From positions 186,001 through 250,000 of the forward strand of contig JARUHJ010000001.1 in the NCBI GenBank assembly GCA_029667085.1: DNA of 64,000 nucleotides. The letters are read 5' to 3'. The notes under the pieces were generated by a model. It did not search any database and was not told the origin of the DNA. It saw only the letters and a list, made by a program, of their open reading frames with translations. This document shows, in pieces, positions 41,634 to 50,790 of this stretch (position 1 is its first letter; each line of letters begins with the position of its first letter). A program made the position numbers and the translations under genes. Source of the DNA: Deltaproteobacteria bacterium IMCC39524. GTDB lineage: Bacteria; Desulfobacterota; Desulfuromonadia; Desulfuromonadales; BM103.

Positions 41634-43946
41634 ATGCGTACGAAATGGTTGGTTTTCCTTGTTGCAACTTTGGCCGTTTCAACCCTCTGGGGATGCGGCA
41701 GTAATGGTGGGTCTGGCGGGAGTGATGTTGGTGGAGATGATCCTGCAACTGTTGATTCTGTTGGGATTCAGAACTGTTCAGTTTGCCACGAGGCATTCAA
41801 AATTGCTTGGGATGGTGAAACAAACAGGCACAACAATAACGTAACAGATAGAGATCCACGGCCTTCTAGTGTGGCTGGTCGTGAAGAGTGTGAAGTATGT
41901 CATGATCCAACTGGAGACAGTGCCAACGTTTTCCCGAGTAGGCCTGTTGTTGGTTGCGAAGGGTGCCACGGTGGTGGCAGTGCTCACCGAGGTGTTGGGC
42001 CCATCCCATACTCGTATCCTGATCCTGAGCAGTGTGCGGCATGTCATGATTCTCATTTTTCTGCGCAATCAAATATAGGAACTGCGGTTTTGGCATCGAC
42101 GCACAACAATTCGGATGACTTGCACGCCAGCCGTGCCAAATGTCAGCGCTGTCACACCAAGGAAGGTTCATTGGCCTTTTCAGGTTACACGGGTGATAAA
42201 GACGTGATGGATCAGATGGATTCTGATAACGATAATGTAACACCTTTTAACGAGGAAGATCTGAATCCAGTGACCTGTACGGCCTGCCATGATGCACATA
42301 ATGGTGCTCTTCGGGCGGATAGTTTTATTGTACGAAATGATATGAGCAACTGGGATCCCAACGGTAACATGACCGCGGACCAGTTCGATTTTTGCACTAG
42401 TTGCCATACTGTCATCAATCAGGATGGCGTTCTGATCGGTTCGGGTAATGAACTTTCAGGGTCATCTCCGGTCTTTCCGGGAACATCTGATGCACCTGCT
42501 CCCTGGACTGTTCAGACCGCACCTTTCTACCACAATACGGCGTGGTATCGGACTGCTACAACCACGCATTTCGATAACCCGGCAACCGGGCCACAGGAGT
42601 TGGATCGCAATGGCGATTTGAACCAGAATACTGCTATTGAAGGCTACGTTGTTCGCTTGACCGTTGAAGGCGAAAACAATCAGAACCCCTGCTTCGACTG
42701 CCACGGTCATGAACTACGCACCAACACCCGTCACTCCATGGATGAACCTGAGGCGGATGATAATCCGGCGGACTTTGGTTCTACCATTCACACGCAATGG
42801 GCTTCCTCGGGACATGCGGCCGGCCTCCTGAAAGAGAAGTACGCAGCAGATTCCGGCGACCGTAGCGAGGAAAATGTAGATAACGTCATGTTGGCTTTTG
42901 CCAGCGATGATTCATCTAATGGTGGCTTCACTCACTATAATTGGGACCGTACAGGGCGTGCCAGTTGCCAGATGTGTCACACCGCAACCGGTTTCATGAA
43001 CTACGCCATGGACAATTACGATGATGATGGCCCGGTTTCGCCACCTGGCTACAACGCGGCTAACAACAACTTCTCTCATCTCGCAGGTTGGACAGCTTCT
43101 CCAGGCGCCGGTTCTCCGCAGAATGAACTGCTTTACTGTTGGGGCTGCCACGACAACGCAGGTGCCGGGACGCTGCGTGTCACGGGCGCTGTTACTGCGG
43201 TTTACACTTACAATGATGAGCCCGTGGTCTTCCCGGATGCTGGCTCTTCCAACACCTGTAACGTTTGCCACTCGGGTCGCGGTAACAATGAGGACGCGTC
43301 TACCAGTAGCCGTTTCGCTGGGCACCATGCCCCCGCGGCGGCAGACCTCTACAGCGAAGATAGTCACGTGGCATATGAGTATCCAGGATTGGACTATACT
43401 AACGCGTCCTACTTTGCTCACGACATTATTGGGATTAATGCTGATACTCCGGAAACAGGTTCCGGTCCGTGTGTAAGCTGTCACATGGGTGCGGACACAA
43501 GCCACACATTCTTTGAAGTTGCTGAAAAGGATGATAATGGCTTCATTATCAACATCCCGAATCAGGCGCTTTGTGATACTTGCCACACTCCTGACGGGCA
43601 ATTTGAAATGACTCCGGCGATCCTAGAGGAGGAATCGGAAGGCTACCAGCAGGCTGGTGAGTTGTTAAATGACTACCTTAATCAAGAAAACGGTCTCACC
43701 AATTATACGGGCGCGGTCATCGACAATGATAACGCTCTAGAAAACGATCGGGGCGCTTTTCAAAACGCAAAGTTCCCAACGGACGAGCCTGGTGGTTTTA
43801 CCCACAATCGTTTTTATGTAAAGCGGGCGCTGTTTGACGGTATCGATTGGGTTGACAACGGTGTGCTCGACGGGACGATTAGTGATAACTCAGCAGGTTA
43901 CCCAGAAGCCATGAATTGGCTGGGCACAACCCGACCCACTCCTTAA
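41634..43946 (+). CDS. Thirteen-heme outer-membrane lipoprotein cytochrome
   Basis: A 770-residue protein with a lipoprotein signal ending LWGC (lipobox) and 13 CxxCH sites (CSVCH, CEVCH, CEGCH, CAACH, CQRCH, CTACH, CTSCH, CFDCH, CQMCH, CWGCH, CNVCH, CVSCH, CDTCH). The first seven are packed in the N-terminal 270 residues; the others are spread with long acidic and asparagine-rich loops between. It should be anchored to the outer membrane and face outward as the terminal electron donor of the cluster. AGAGGAGG precedes the ATG. The last 120 residues carry no heme site. Confidence 0.92.
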   Translation: MRTKWLVFLVATLAVSTLWGCGSNGGSGGSDVGGDDPATVDSVGIQNCSVCHEAFKIAWDGETNRHNNNVTDRDPRPSSVAGREECEVCHDPTGDSANVFPSRPVVGCEGCHGGGSAHRGVGPIPYSYPDPEQCAACHDSHFSAQSNIGTAVLASTHNNSDDLHASRAKCQRCHTKEGSLAFSGYTGDKDVMDQMDSDNDNVTPFNEEDLNPVTCTACHDAHNGALRADSFIVRNDMSNWDPNGNMTADQFDFCTSCHTVINQDGVLIGSGNELSGSSPVFPGTSDAPAPWTVQTAPFYHNTAWYRTATTTHFDNPATGPQELDRNGDLNQNTAIEGYVVRLTVEGENNQNPCFDCHGHELRTNTRHSMDEPEADDNPADFGSTIHTQWASSGHAAGLLKEKYAADSGDRSEENVDNVMLAFASDDSSNGGFTHYNWDRTGRASCQMCHTATGFMNYAMDNYDDDGPVSPPGYNAANNNFSHLAGWTASPGAGSPQNELLYCWGCHDNAGAGTLRVTGAVTAVYTYNDEPVVFPDAGSSNTCNVCHSGRGNNEDASTSSRFAGHHAPAAADLYSEDSHVAYEYPGLDYTNASYFAHDIIGINADTPETGSGPCVSCHMGADTSHTFFEVAEKDDNGFIINIPNQALCDTCHTPDGQFEMTPAILEEESEGYQQAGELLNDYLNQENGLTNYTGAVIDNDNALENDRGAFQNAKFPTDEPGGFTHNRFYVKRALFDGIDWVDNGVLDGTISDNSAGYPEAMNWLGTTRPTP

Positions 43947-43972
43947 ATTCGGGATATTTTTTTGATCATGTT

Positions 43973-43999
43973 AAGCCCCCGCTTAGGCGGGGGCTTTAT
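43973..43999 (+). terminator. Terminator after the cytochrome genes
   Basis: AAGCCCCCGC (43973-43982) and GCGGGGGCTT (43987-43996) form a 10-bp stem with a 4-base loop, followed by a short TTATA. It separates the three-gene conduit from the DUF4382 gene. Confidence 0.75.
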
Positions 44000-44032
44000 A
44001 GTTCTGGACAAAAGTTCTTTTTTTACACCCCA

Positions 44033-44075
44033 CAAAGAAACCAGCCCGTCAATATTGAAAAAGTTGGTTTCTTTG
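44033..44075. repeat. Perfect inverted repeat in the 750-base gap before the DUF4382 gene
   Basis: CAAAGAAACCA (44033-44043) and TGGTTTCTTTG (44065-44075) can form an 11-bp stem with a 21-base loop; no T run follows. The remaining gap to 44697 holds small dyads such as GCTCCT/AGGAGC near 44316 and CATGAGCC/GGCTCATG near 44618-44655, several CTAG sites, and no convincing gene. Confidence 0.4.
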
Positions 44076-44697
44076 ATGTGACGGTTACGGAGAACGTTGT
44101 AGCCTATTAATTTTTCTGAATCGAAACACTGAGGCATTTTAACCGATGTACCAACATGCTTTCTCTAGGTATTTAACAAACTCTTCGGGAATCAGAGTTG
44201 TTCAAGTCTGGGGGCTATAGGTGAAATGTAAGTCATCAGTCAATCCTCTTCACTCAACAGAGAATTATTTATTCGCACCCTCTGACTAGTCAGATCGACA
44301 AGCTAGCTATGCATGCTCCTGGCTAGTAGGAGCTTCCGATTGCTCAAATCTCTGGAAAGGTAAAAGTAGAGTGTCGCCGTTTTAGAAGTCGATTTGTCAA
44401 TGAGGCGTGATTTAGGACTTTCAATAGCAACTGCCTTAGTTTGTTCGCTCTTTGACAGCCCCCTTTCTCTTTGGTGCTTTTGTACTTCAGCCTAGCGTGG
44501 AACCTTGTGTTTTTCAACGACATTATCCTGCACAAAATCGTGATCACTTTGCCAGTTAGCTTGCCACTAAAGTTTCTGGTGGTAAAATTACAATTCATTC
44601 ACAAATAAACCCAAAAGCATGAGCCCAGGCGATCCTCTCTCACTGTGGCAGGCTCATGGCTGTTAAGAAACCATGATTGATTTGTCGGGAGGTGGAC

Positions 44698-45753
44698 ATG
44701 AAGACCATTCATTTCAGATTGTTGTGTGGATTACTAGTCGCCGGGGTGCCTTTTCTGCTGCTGGCTGCATGTGGTGGCGGTGGTAGCGACGGCAGCAGCA
44801 GTTCCTCATCCGTAACCTCAACTTCAGGGACCGTAAGCATCGGACTTACAGACAACCAGGTCGGCTACAATGCCGTTGTGCTGACAATCAAGGAGGTCGG
44901 AATCGTCTCCAGTAACAATGCGAAAACCTATTACAACTCCACAGATTACAACTCCACGGTCCTGGGCGATCTTCCAGCAACAGTCAATGTCCTGGATTAC
45001 CCGGGAGAGCAAACCTTTCACCTCGCTGATATCGAGGTTGACCTGCCTGAGAACGGCGACCAGGTCTGCTTCAAACAGATTCGTTTGGTCCTGGCGGCAG
45101 AAGGAGATCCGGACTGCAAAGAAGAGTTCTGTAACTACGTGGTTCTAATAGATGACCCGACCAAGCATGAGTTAAAAACACCGAGTGGACAACAATCAGG
45201 GGTCAAGATCCTGACGCCTAATGATTTTTGCATCGAAGAGGGCAACGACACGGCGAAGGTCACGATCGACTTTGATCCGGCCAAAGCCATCGTCGACAAC
45301 CCCAACAAGTATATTCTTAAACCAACTGGCATCCGCATCATCGAGGGCAGCTGGAGCACAGCGCCTGTGAGTTTTATTGACGGTTTGGTCGCTGTTCCGA
45401 CTTATAACTCAGCAGCAAGTTGCGACGAGCTTGAGACTGTGCCAGAAGTCACAGTGACCGCTTATGACCAGGGGACTACTGAACCAGCGAGTCAGACTGC
45501 GGCGCTGACAGAGGGGCCTGTGACCGGCGCAGACATATGTACCGAGTGGTGTGCGGAAGACCTCGATCCAGACAGCTGTGAGACCGCTTGTACTGGCGAT
45601 CTGTTGTCGGAATGCTACTACAGCGGCAGCTTTAAACTGCTTCTGTCAGACATGGCGACATATGATCTGGAAGCAACCTGGGAAAACTTTAGTGCGGCAT
45701 TGCCTACGGTAGAATATAACTCTACTGTATTTCTTGAGCTAACAGAGGATTAG
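44698..45753 (+). CDS. DUF4382 family lipoprotein
   Basis: A 351-residue lipoprotein. The signal peptide ends LLAAC (lipobox), followed by a glycine/serine-rich linker GGGGSDGSSSSSS. The next segment, GTVSIGLTDNQVGYNAVVLT with later IKEVGI, matches the DUF4382 fold found in surface lipoproteins. The C-terminal 90 residues contain a cysteine-rich part (ICTEWCAEDLDPDSCETACT) without heme motifs. GGGAGGTGG precedes the ATG at 44698. It lies downstream of the cytochrome cluster but behind a terminator, so it may have its own promoter. Function unknown; a surface-exposed, outer-membrane-anchored role is inferred. Confidence 0.8.
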   Translation: MKTIHFRLLCGLLVAGVPFLLLAACGGGGSDGSSSSSSVTSTSGTVSIGLTDNQVGYNAVVLTIKEVGIVSSNNAKTYYNSTDYNSTVLGDLPATVNVLDYPGEQTFHLADIEVDLPENGDQVCFKQIRLVLAAEGDPDCKEEFCNYVVLIDDPTKHELKTPSGQQSGVKILTPNDFCIEEGNDTAKVTIDFDPAKAIVDNPNKYILKPTGIRIIEGSWSTAPVSFIDGLVAVPTYNSAASCDELETVPEVTVTAYDQGTTEPASQTAALTEGPVTGADICTEWCAEDLDPDSCETACTGDLLSECYYSGSFKLLLSDMATYDLEATWENFSAALPTVEYNSTVFLELTED

Positions 45754-45846
45754 TCGCTCATATTCGTGATGCTTAAAAAAACAGACGTTCTGCGGGTTTC
45801 TCGCCGCCAGCTGAGGGTCCAGTCCCCATAGCCACAAATCACAAAA

Positions 45847-45880
45847 ACAAGCCCCGCTCATTTCAGGCGGGGCTTGTCAG
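45847..45880 (+). terminator. Terminator after the DUF4382 gene
   Basis: ACAAGCCCCGC (45847-45857) and GCGGGGCTTGT (45867-45877) form an 11-bp stem. It can serve either strand and separates this gene from the convergent gspB. Bases 45881-46027 show nothing further. Confidence 0.75.
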
Positions 45881-46027
45881 TTCTTCAGGGCGTCAACAAA
45901 TGCTCCAGCTCTTTTGTTTTGCTGGTGTGAATCACAGGATTCGATCCTGTCTTGTTCTGGATAGGCCCGAGGCAGCCGAATTGTTGCGTTCAGTTTGTCG
46001 ACTTAATATTGTCGCCGCCAATCTTAT

Positions 46028-46816
46028 CTATCGAGCACTGTGCAACTCGAAGATCTTCCCATTAAAACCAAGGATTACACCGGCTGGCGTGATTTCGACA
46101 AGCTCCAGTTCCCTGCTCACCCAATCCCCTTCACGCAGCAGGCGGTCGTTAATTCTCACAAGACTGCGGTCAGGGTCCTTGTTGTAAAAGTGCATACTCA
46201 TATTGACCGGGGCTATTCGGTTACGCAATTCGTTGGACAAGTCGGAGTAGAGGGGTAAACGTGTTGAATCTGGATTAAATGATTCATTGTTGAGCTCTTG
46301 CGGTTCCGGTTGCGCTATCACAACGGTTTCAACAGGGGCTTCTATGGTCTGAATCTTTCTGTCCGCAGTAGAAAAAATCCTTCCTGAGAGAGGGGCTGAT
46401 TGTGTGGTTGTCGGCGATCCAAGTGACCGTGGAACAGGGGCCGGTTCAACTGATATGGCTGGTTGAGGGACAGCACTTGTTGTTTCGGGGGCTGTCTTCG
46501 CGATCTCTGGTTGCAGGATTTCTGGCCTAGGGGGATTTATTGCCGTATCGGACGTCGCGACCTTCTGTGTATGGGCTGAGTTCGTCGACTGGATGACTTC
46601 CGAGGGTGACGTCTGCGATGTGTCTGTCTGAATATAATACCACCAGCCACTAAACATTATGAGAGACAGCAACCCGGACACCAGCCAGGGGAAAAGGCGG
46701 CTGCCATAAGGGCTTGCTTGCAGGGAGAGAATGCGTTTTTGCACTTTTTTTGATGGTGAGTTCTGCTGCTGTCGCTGCTGCTCAGATTTCTTAAGGGCTT
46801 CAAGGATAAAGGACAT
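46028..46816 (-). CDS. gspB: Type II secretion assembly protein GspB
   Basis: A 262-residue bitopic protein. It begins MSFILEALKKSEQQRQQQ, the strongly conserved GspB/ExeB start. A membrane helix follows (about 41-60, LFPWLVSGLLSLIMFSGWWY), then a long proline-, threonine- and alanine-rich linker. The C-terminal domain (about 185-262, LPLYSDLSNELRNRIAPVNM) is the T2SSB domain. With GspA it helps the secretin cross peptidoglycan. The ATG overlaps the gspA stop (TGATG), indicating coupling. Confidence 0.9.
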   Translation of the reverse strand: MSFILEALKKSEQQRQQQNSPSKKVQKRILSLQASPYGSRLFPWLVSGLLSLIMFSGWWYYIQTDTSQTSPSEVIQSTNSAHTQKVATSDTAINPPRPEILQPEIAKTAPETTSAVPQPAISVEPAPVPRSLGSPTTTQSAPLSGRIFSTADRKIQTIEAPVETVVIAQPEPQELNNESFNPDSTRLPLYSDLSNELRNRIAPVNMSMHFYNKDPDRSLVRINDRLLREGDWVSRELELVEITPAGVILGFNGKIFELHSAR

Positions 46817-48510
46817 CAACTCTCTCCTTGCTGTGATAGTCGGGGCCCGGGGAGTTTGCTCGCGGTATTGAGATGAATCATCGACATCGGGCCGAGAACA
46901 CCATCCGGAGTCAGTCCATTGCTGAATTGGAAGCGCTTGAAGGACCCGAGGAGTGTCCCTTCGAGGCGAACTTCATGGCCGGTGGCCTCATAGACCTCAA
47001 GTTGCTGAAGCGTCTCCGCCAACCAACTGACCGAGGCGCCTCTTTCGCCCGGCTGCAAAAGCTTTCGCTTAAACGGGGGTTGCTGCCAGAGCAAAAGATA
47101 TTCTCCAAACCAGCGTGACGTGATTGCTGAAAGGGCCAGCTCGTGCTGAGTGTTGCCGGCAATGAAAAGTGCGCTGTCCTCATTCAACCCTGATATGACG
47201 ACATGGAAAGGAGCACCCTCATCATTATAGAGCGTCAGAACCGCGGGGCGATTCATGTTACGTAAAGTCTCCAGGCTGTCCTTGCGTGCCAGGCAACCAA
47301 GATCATGTTCATTGGCATAGCTACAGTAATCGTGACGCTCAGCAGCTAAAGAGAGGCCCCACAAGCCTGCTAAGTCAGTAATCGCTTGTTCCTTGCTCTG
47401 GTCCGTGGCGAAATCCATTGGCCAGGTCATGGGGAGAGTCTCAACAGGACTGTCGATTGAATCCGAAGACGGCTCCGGAGAGCTTTCTGCGATAACTGCT
47501 GGCTGTGCTTGCAGCGGAGGGCTCGTCACGGGCGTAGCTGCAGGAGTGTCGGTGGCAGAGATTGGAGCGACTAATGTGGCAGAGGGCAGGTCGGTCTTGG
47601 CGAAAAGGGACCCCTTCAACGACCAGAAACCGAAGATGACCAGGACCAGCACAAAGGTGGCTAAACCCATGACCGGAGCCGTTATCCGATGTCTGCTTGG
47701 CTGAAGATCGCCGAGTACTTCACCGGCAGCCTGATTGAGAATCTTGCTGTCGACCTGTTGACATTCCAGCGCATAAGCCCCGAGCAGAGAACGGTCGCAG
47801 ACCAGGTTGATCAGGCGCGGAATGCCGCCTGTGAGCTGCCAAATGGTTTTATTGAGGGTGTCGGGAAAGAGTGGTCGATTGCAGCCGGCAATATTCAGGC
47901 GATGTCGAATATAGGAACCGATCTCGCCGGCATCGAGCGGGCCCAGATGGCAGCGGGCGGTGACCCGCTGCGAGAGCTGACGCATTTCCTGGCGATTGAG
48001 GATCTGCAGCAGCTCAGGTTGGCCGAGCAGTACGATCTGCAGTAACTTGTAGCGGTTTGTCTCAAGGTTGGTCAGTAGTCGCAGTTGTTCGAGAACGTCG
48101 ATGGAGAGGTTCTGAGCCTCGTCGATAATCAGGACGGTTTTGCGGCCGTGTGCATTGGCTTCGAGCAGGTAGCTGTTAAGCCGATCGACCAGCTGTTTGA
48201 TGCTGCCCTGTTCCGGCCGGGTTATATGGAGTTCGTCACAGATGGTTTCAAGCAGTTCGATGACGCTGACTTTGGGATTGAGGACGTAGGCAATCACGAC
48301 GTTCTCAGGCAGCTGCTCAAGGAGGCTTCGGCAGAGGGTCGTTTTGCCGGCCCCGACCTCTCCAGTCAGAAGGACGAAACCACCGTCACTCTTGACCCCG
48401 TATTTCAGGTGTGCAAAAGCCTCTCGATGATGCTCACTCATGTAAAGATAGAGTGGATCGGGCGCGATCGAGAAAGGGTTTTCATTGAGGCCAAAATATG
48501 ACGTATACAT
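46816..48510 (-). CDS. gspA: Type II secretion assembly ATPase GspA
   Basis: A 564-residue inner-membrane protein. Residues 1-about 270 form an AAA+ ATPase (Walker A LLTGEVGAGKTTLC, about 48-61; Walker B VLIIDEAQNLS). A membrane helix lies at about 282-303. The periplasmic part has a papain-like segment (YANEHDLGCLARKDSLETL; PFHVVISG) and a C-terminal peptidoglycan-binding domain (FSNGLTPDGVLGPMS). This is the GspA/ExeA layout, including the C39-like module. It remodels or binds the cell wall for secretin assembly. Confidence 0.92.
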   Translation of the reverse strand: MYTSYFGLNENPFSIAPDPLYLYMSEHHREAFAHLKYGVKSDGGFVLLTGEVGAGKTTLCRSLLEQLPENVVIAYVLNPKVSVIELLETICDELHITRPEQGSIKQLVDRLNSYLLEANAHGRKTVLIIDEAQNLSIDVLEQLRLLTNLETNRYKLLQIVLLGQPELLQILNRQEMRQLSQRVTARCHLGPLDAGEIGSYIRHRLNIAGCNRPLFPDTLNKTIWQLTGGIPRLINLVCDRSLLGAYALECQQVDSKILNQAAGEVLGDLQPSRHRITAPVMGLATFVLVLVIFGFWSLKGSLFAKTDLPSATLVAPISATDTPAATPVTSPPLQAQPAVIAESSPEPSSDSIDSPVETLPMTWPMDFATDQSKEQAITDLAGLWGLSLAAERHDYCSYANEHDLGCLARKDSLETLRNMNRPAVLTLYNDEGAPFHVVISGLNEDSALFIAGNTQHELALSAITSRWFGEYLLLWQQPPFKRKLLQPGERGASVSWLAETLQQLEVYEATGHEVRLEGTLLGSFKRFQFSNGLTPDGVLGPMSMIHLNTASKLPGPRLSQQGES

Positions 48511-48551
48511 AGGATCCCAGGCAAGGGTGACTATACATTCAAGTGTTTGAC

Positions 48552-48581
48552 ATTATAAAGCAATATGGACAAGTGTGCCAG
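48552..48581 (-). promoter_or_regulatory. Promoter of gspAB
   Basis: On the minus strand CTGGCA (48581-48576), 18 bases, and a perfect TATAAT (48557-48552) precede gspA by about 40 bases. Confidence 0.6.
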
Positions 48582-48614
48582 CATTCGTTGGTCAGAAAAA
48601 AAACTAAATAACAG

Positions 48615-48637
48615 GCTCCGTAAAGCCAGTGCGGAGC
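48615..48637 (-). terminator. Possible terminator after the Slp lipoprotein gene
   Basis: On the minus strand GCTCCG (48637-48632) and CGGAGC (48620-48615) form a stem; a run of eight T follows about 12 bases later. The spacing is long, so termination may be weak. Nothing else is seen in 48640-48719. Confidence 0.4.
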
Positions 48638-48719
48638 TATGACAAATACCGTATTTGCAAAGGCTGGGGTTTTACTTTAACAGTCGACATCTTTCTGGAA
48701 CGCTTCAGACAACGCCGTC

Positions 48720-49322
48720 TTATTTCCGAGATTGGTAGACGGAAGGGCTGTACCAGTACTGCGTATATGGATAGATGCTGTAACTCGAATCATAAGGGTT
48801 ACGGTTCGAGTCCCCACGTCGGCCTACGTAATAAGGGTAGTCCGGACCATAAACACGGTGAATCCCGTAGCGGAACGGGCTCTCCCAGGGATAAATTTCA
48901 TTGAGCTCCAAGACAGGGTAGGTATAATCGTGTTCATCTAAGAGGCGGGTTTCCTGACCGAGGACAACACCGGCCAGTGTGACCAGGACTCCGGGCTCGT
49001 AAATTGCCGGGTCAAGCGACTGTTTTGATTTAACCAGGAAACGACGGACGTCATCTCCAAGATAGGCAGGTTCCCCCCAGCGATTCAGCCGCCATTCGAT
49101 AATTTCCAGTACGGTTCCCTCATCAATGTTTTCAGATGCAACGATGACCCCACCAAGCAGAAGCTGCTGGTCGAGGAAAGCTGATGGGTTCTCGCTGACC
49201 ATTGCGAAGGTGGTTTGCGGAACAACCTGCTTTCGGGCTTCTTCTGAAATCGGGTGCATGCACGCCGTCAGCAACACGATTACGAAAAGTGTCTGAACTT
49301 TTAAATGTCGTGTGAGGGTCAT
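48720..49322 (-). CDS. Slp-family outer-membrane lipoprotein
   Basis: A 200-residue lipoprotein. The signal peptide ends in VLLTAC, and the mature start CMHPISEEARKQV together with LLLGGVIVASENIDEGTVLE and later FLVKSKQSLDPAIYEPGVLV is typical of the Slp (starvation-inducible lipoprotein) family. The C-terminal 45 residues are rich in tyrosine, serine, proline and arginine. Slp proteins sit on the inner leaflet of the outer membrane; their role is unclear. It is downstream of no other gene and is followed by gspAB on the same strand. Confidence 0.85.
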   Translation of the reverse strand: MTLTRHLKVQTLFVIVLLTACMHPISEEARKQVVPQTTFAMVSENPSAFLDQQLLLGGVIVASENIDEGTVLEIIEWRLNRWGEPAYLGDDVRRFLVKSKQSLDPAIYEPGVLVTLAGVVLGQETRLLDEHDYTYPVLELNEIYPWESPFRYGIHRVYGPDYPYYVGRRGDSNRNPYDSSYSIYPYTQYWYSPSVYQSRK

Positions 49323-49410
49323 TAAGTGTCCTCCGCGATTACAGTGCCTCTGCTAATTATTTTACCAGAAAAATTTGCTGATTGTAATGCGCACTGATCA
49401 ATGACAGTTG

Positions 49411-49440
49411 TTGACCTTGAAAATAGGGATTTGCTAGAGT
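49411..49440 (+). promoter_or_regulatory. Promoter of holC
   Basis: TTGACC (49411-49416), an 18-base spacer and TAGAGT (49435-49440) precede the holC start by about 38 bases. Confidence 0.6.
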
Positions 49441-49478
49441 GCATCTCCATTTGCAAATGATTGCTCGGGAGCCTCAAC

Positions 49479-49895
49479 TTGACCACCATCGAATTCATCA
49501 AACTGAACCGCCCTGAACGCGCCGCTGTCCTCTGTGAACTTGCAGAAGAGTTCTATCTTTCTGGGCAACGTGTGCTCGTTATGGTTAAGGACGATAACCA
49601 GGGGGTAACCCTGGATCGCTTTATGTGGACCTGGAAACAGGGAGCCTTCGTTCCGCATGTCTACGATAATGGCTCTGTTGACTGTCACGATGAAGCCGTG
49701 GTGATCGTTGCCGGGGAGGAGAACCCCAACGGCGCCGAGGTGCTTTTGATGGGGGCCAGCTGCAGCAATGAGTTCATTCGACTCTTCCGACACGCTATCG
49801 ATTTCGCCGAAGCCTTTGATGAAGATAGACTTGAAATGTCGCGTGAACGTTTTAAAGGTTACCGGGAGAATGGTTTTGCCCCAGTCATGCGTTAA
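49479..49895 (+). CDS. holC: DNA polymerase III subunit chi
   Basis: A 138-residue protein starting at TTG (49479), chosen because GGGAG lies eight bases before it and the family begins with (M)TTIEFIKLNRPE here. The rest (VLVMVKDDNQGVTLDRFMWT; HDEAVVIVAGEENPNGAEVL) matches the HolC family of deltaproteobacteria. Chi links the clamp loader to single-strand-binding protein. The 3' end overlaps the rsmE start. Confidence 0.9.
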   Translation: MTTIEFIKLNRPERAAVLCELAEEFYLSGQRVLVMVKDDNQGVTLDRFMWTWKQGAFVPHVYDNGSVDCHDEAVVIVAGEENPNGAEVLLMGASCSNEFIRLFRHAIDFAEAFDEDRLEMSRERFKGYRENGFAPVMR

Positions 49896-50643
49896 TAATG
49901 GCGGCCAGGCTAGCCTGATCAGGCTGGACCATGTTCCGCAACTTGATCAAGAGGCGCCTCTTTCAGAAAAAGCGCTGCGAGCTCTGGGTCTCTGGCAGGC
50001 AAGTGCAGGTGAGGTTGTGACCGTCATCGATGAACAGATGACGTCATACCTTGCTCGCTTGACCAGCCTTGAGGGAGGCTCTGCCTCCTGCGTCCCTTTC
50101 CAGCGATTGCGCACACCGGTTGAAAGCCCTATCCAGATCGAAGTCTACCTGTCTTTGCCTGACGAAGAGGGTTTTGAGCAGCTCTTGCAAAGGCTGACCG
50201 AACTCGGTGTTAACCGGATCGTGTCAATTCAGTCTGAGTGCTCAGCGGCTCAGGAAGAGCGTGCCTCAAGGCAGGAGAAGTCACATGGCTGGGCGGAGGT
50301 GATCCGTAAGGCTTCTCGCCAATGCAGGCGAGCCATGCTCCCTGAGCTCCTTGAAGTTCATTCTTTTACCGAGGCGCTCAGTTGTGCCGCTACTAAAGAA
50401 TTGAAGCTGATGCTCCATGAAGGTGACACCACCTGGTCTTTGACGGAAGGCTTCGGCTCCTTTAAACCGCAAAGTGTTGCTCTGCTGGTTGGCCCCGAAG
50501 GGGGCTTTTCTGCTGATGAGGTTGAGCAGGCCCAAGCTGAAGGGGTTTTACCGGTCAGCCTTGGCCCGCGGATCCTGCGCACCAAAACGGCAGCTGTTGT
50601 TGCTGCTGCGTTGGTGCAGAGTTACCTGGGTGACCTCAATTGA
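49870..50643 (+). CDS. rsmE: 16S rRNA (uracil(1498)-N3)-methyltransferase RsmE family
   Basis: A 257-residue SPOUT methyltransferase. The C-terminal knot is clear: VALLVGPEGGFSADEVEQAQ and SLGPRILRTKTAAVVAAALV. The N-terminal PUA-like domain is divergent (SLIRLDHVPQLDQEAPL, KALRALGLWQASAGEVV), and the usual TELGV motif is kept as LTELGVNRIVSIQS. The ATG at 49870 lies inside the end of holC; an AAAGG motif is upstream. The family methylates U1498 of 16S rRNA. The short, unusual N-terminus leaves some doubt about the start. Confidence 0.85.
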   Translation: MVLPQSCVNNGGQASLIRLDHVPQLDQEAPLSEKALRALGLWQASAGEVVTVIDEQMTSYLARLTSLEGGSASCVPFQRLRTPVESPIQIEVYLSLPDEEGFEQLLQRLTELGVNRIVSIQSECSAAQEERASRQEKSHGWAEVIRKASRQCRRAMLPELLEVHSFTEALSCAATKELKLMLHEGDTTWSLTEGFGSFKPQSVALLVGPEGGFSADEVEQAQAEGVLPVSLGPRILRTKTAAVVAAALVQSYLGDLN

Positions 50644-50790
50644 AGTCTGTATGTAAGCTTTGTTTAGAATTAAGTGGTCTCAAAAGCCAAACAAATGAAA
50701 AACATTTTAATGCATTAAAAACGGGCCTATAACCCAAACTAAGGGAATACGTCTTTTCACCAAAGCAGTAAGAGCTGAAATCAAAAGATC

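Noticed and set aside
44344-44598. 84-residue minus-strand frame in the gap before the DUF4382 gene
   Set aside because: No ribosome-binding site, no recognisable motif, and biased composition; not supported as a gene.
48800-48830. GGTTCGAGTCCCC resembling a tRNA T-arm
   Set aside because: The flanking bases do not pair into a T stem or an acceptor stem, and the region is coding sequence of the Slp lipoprotein on the other strand.
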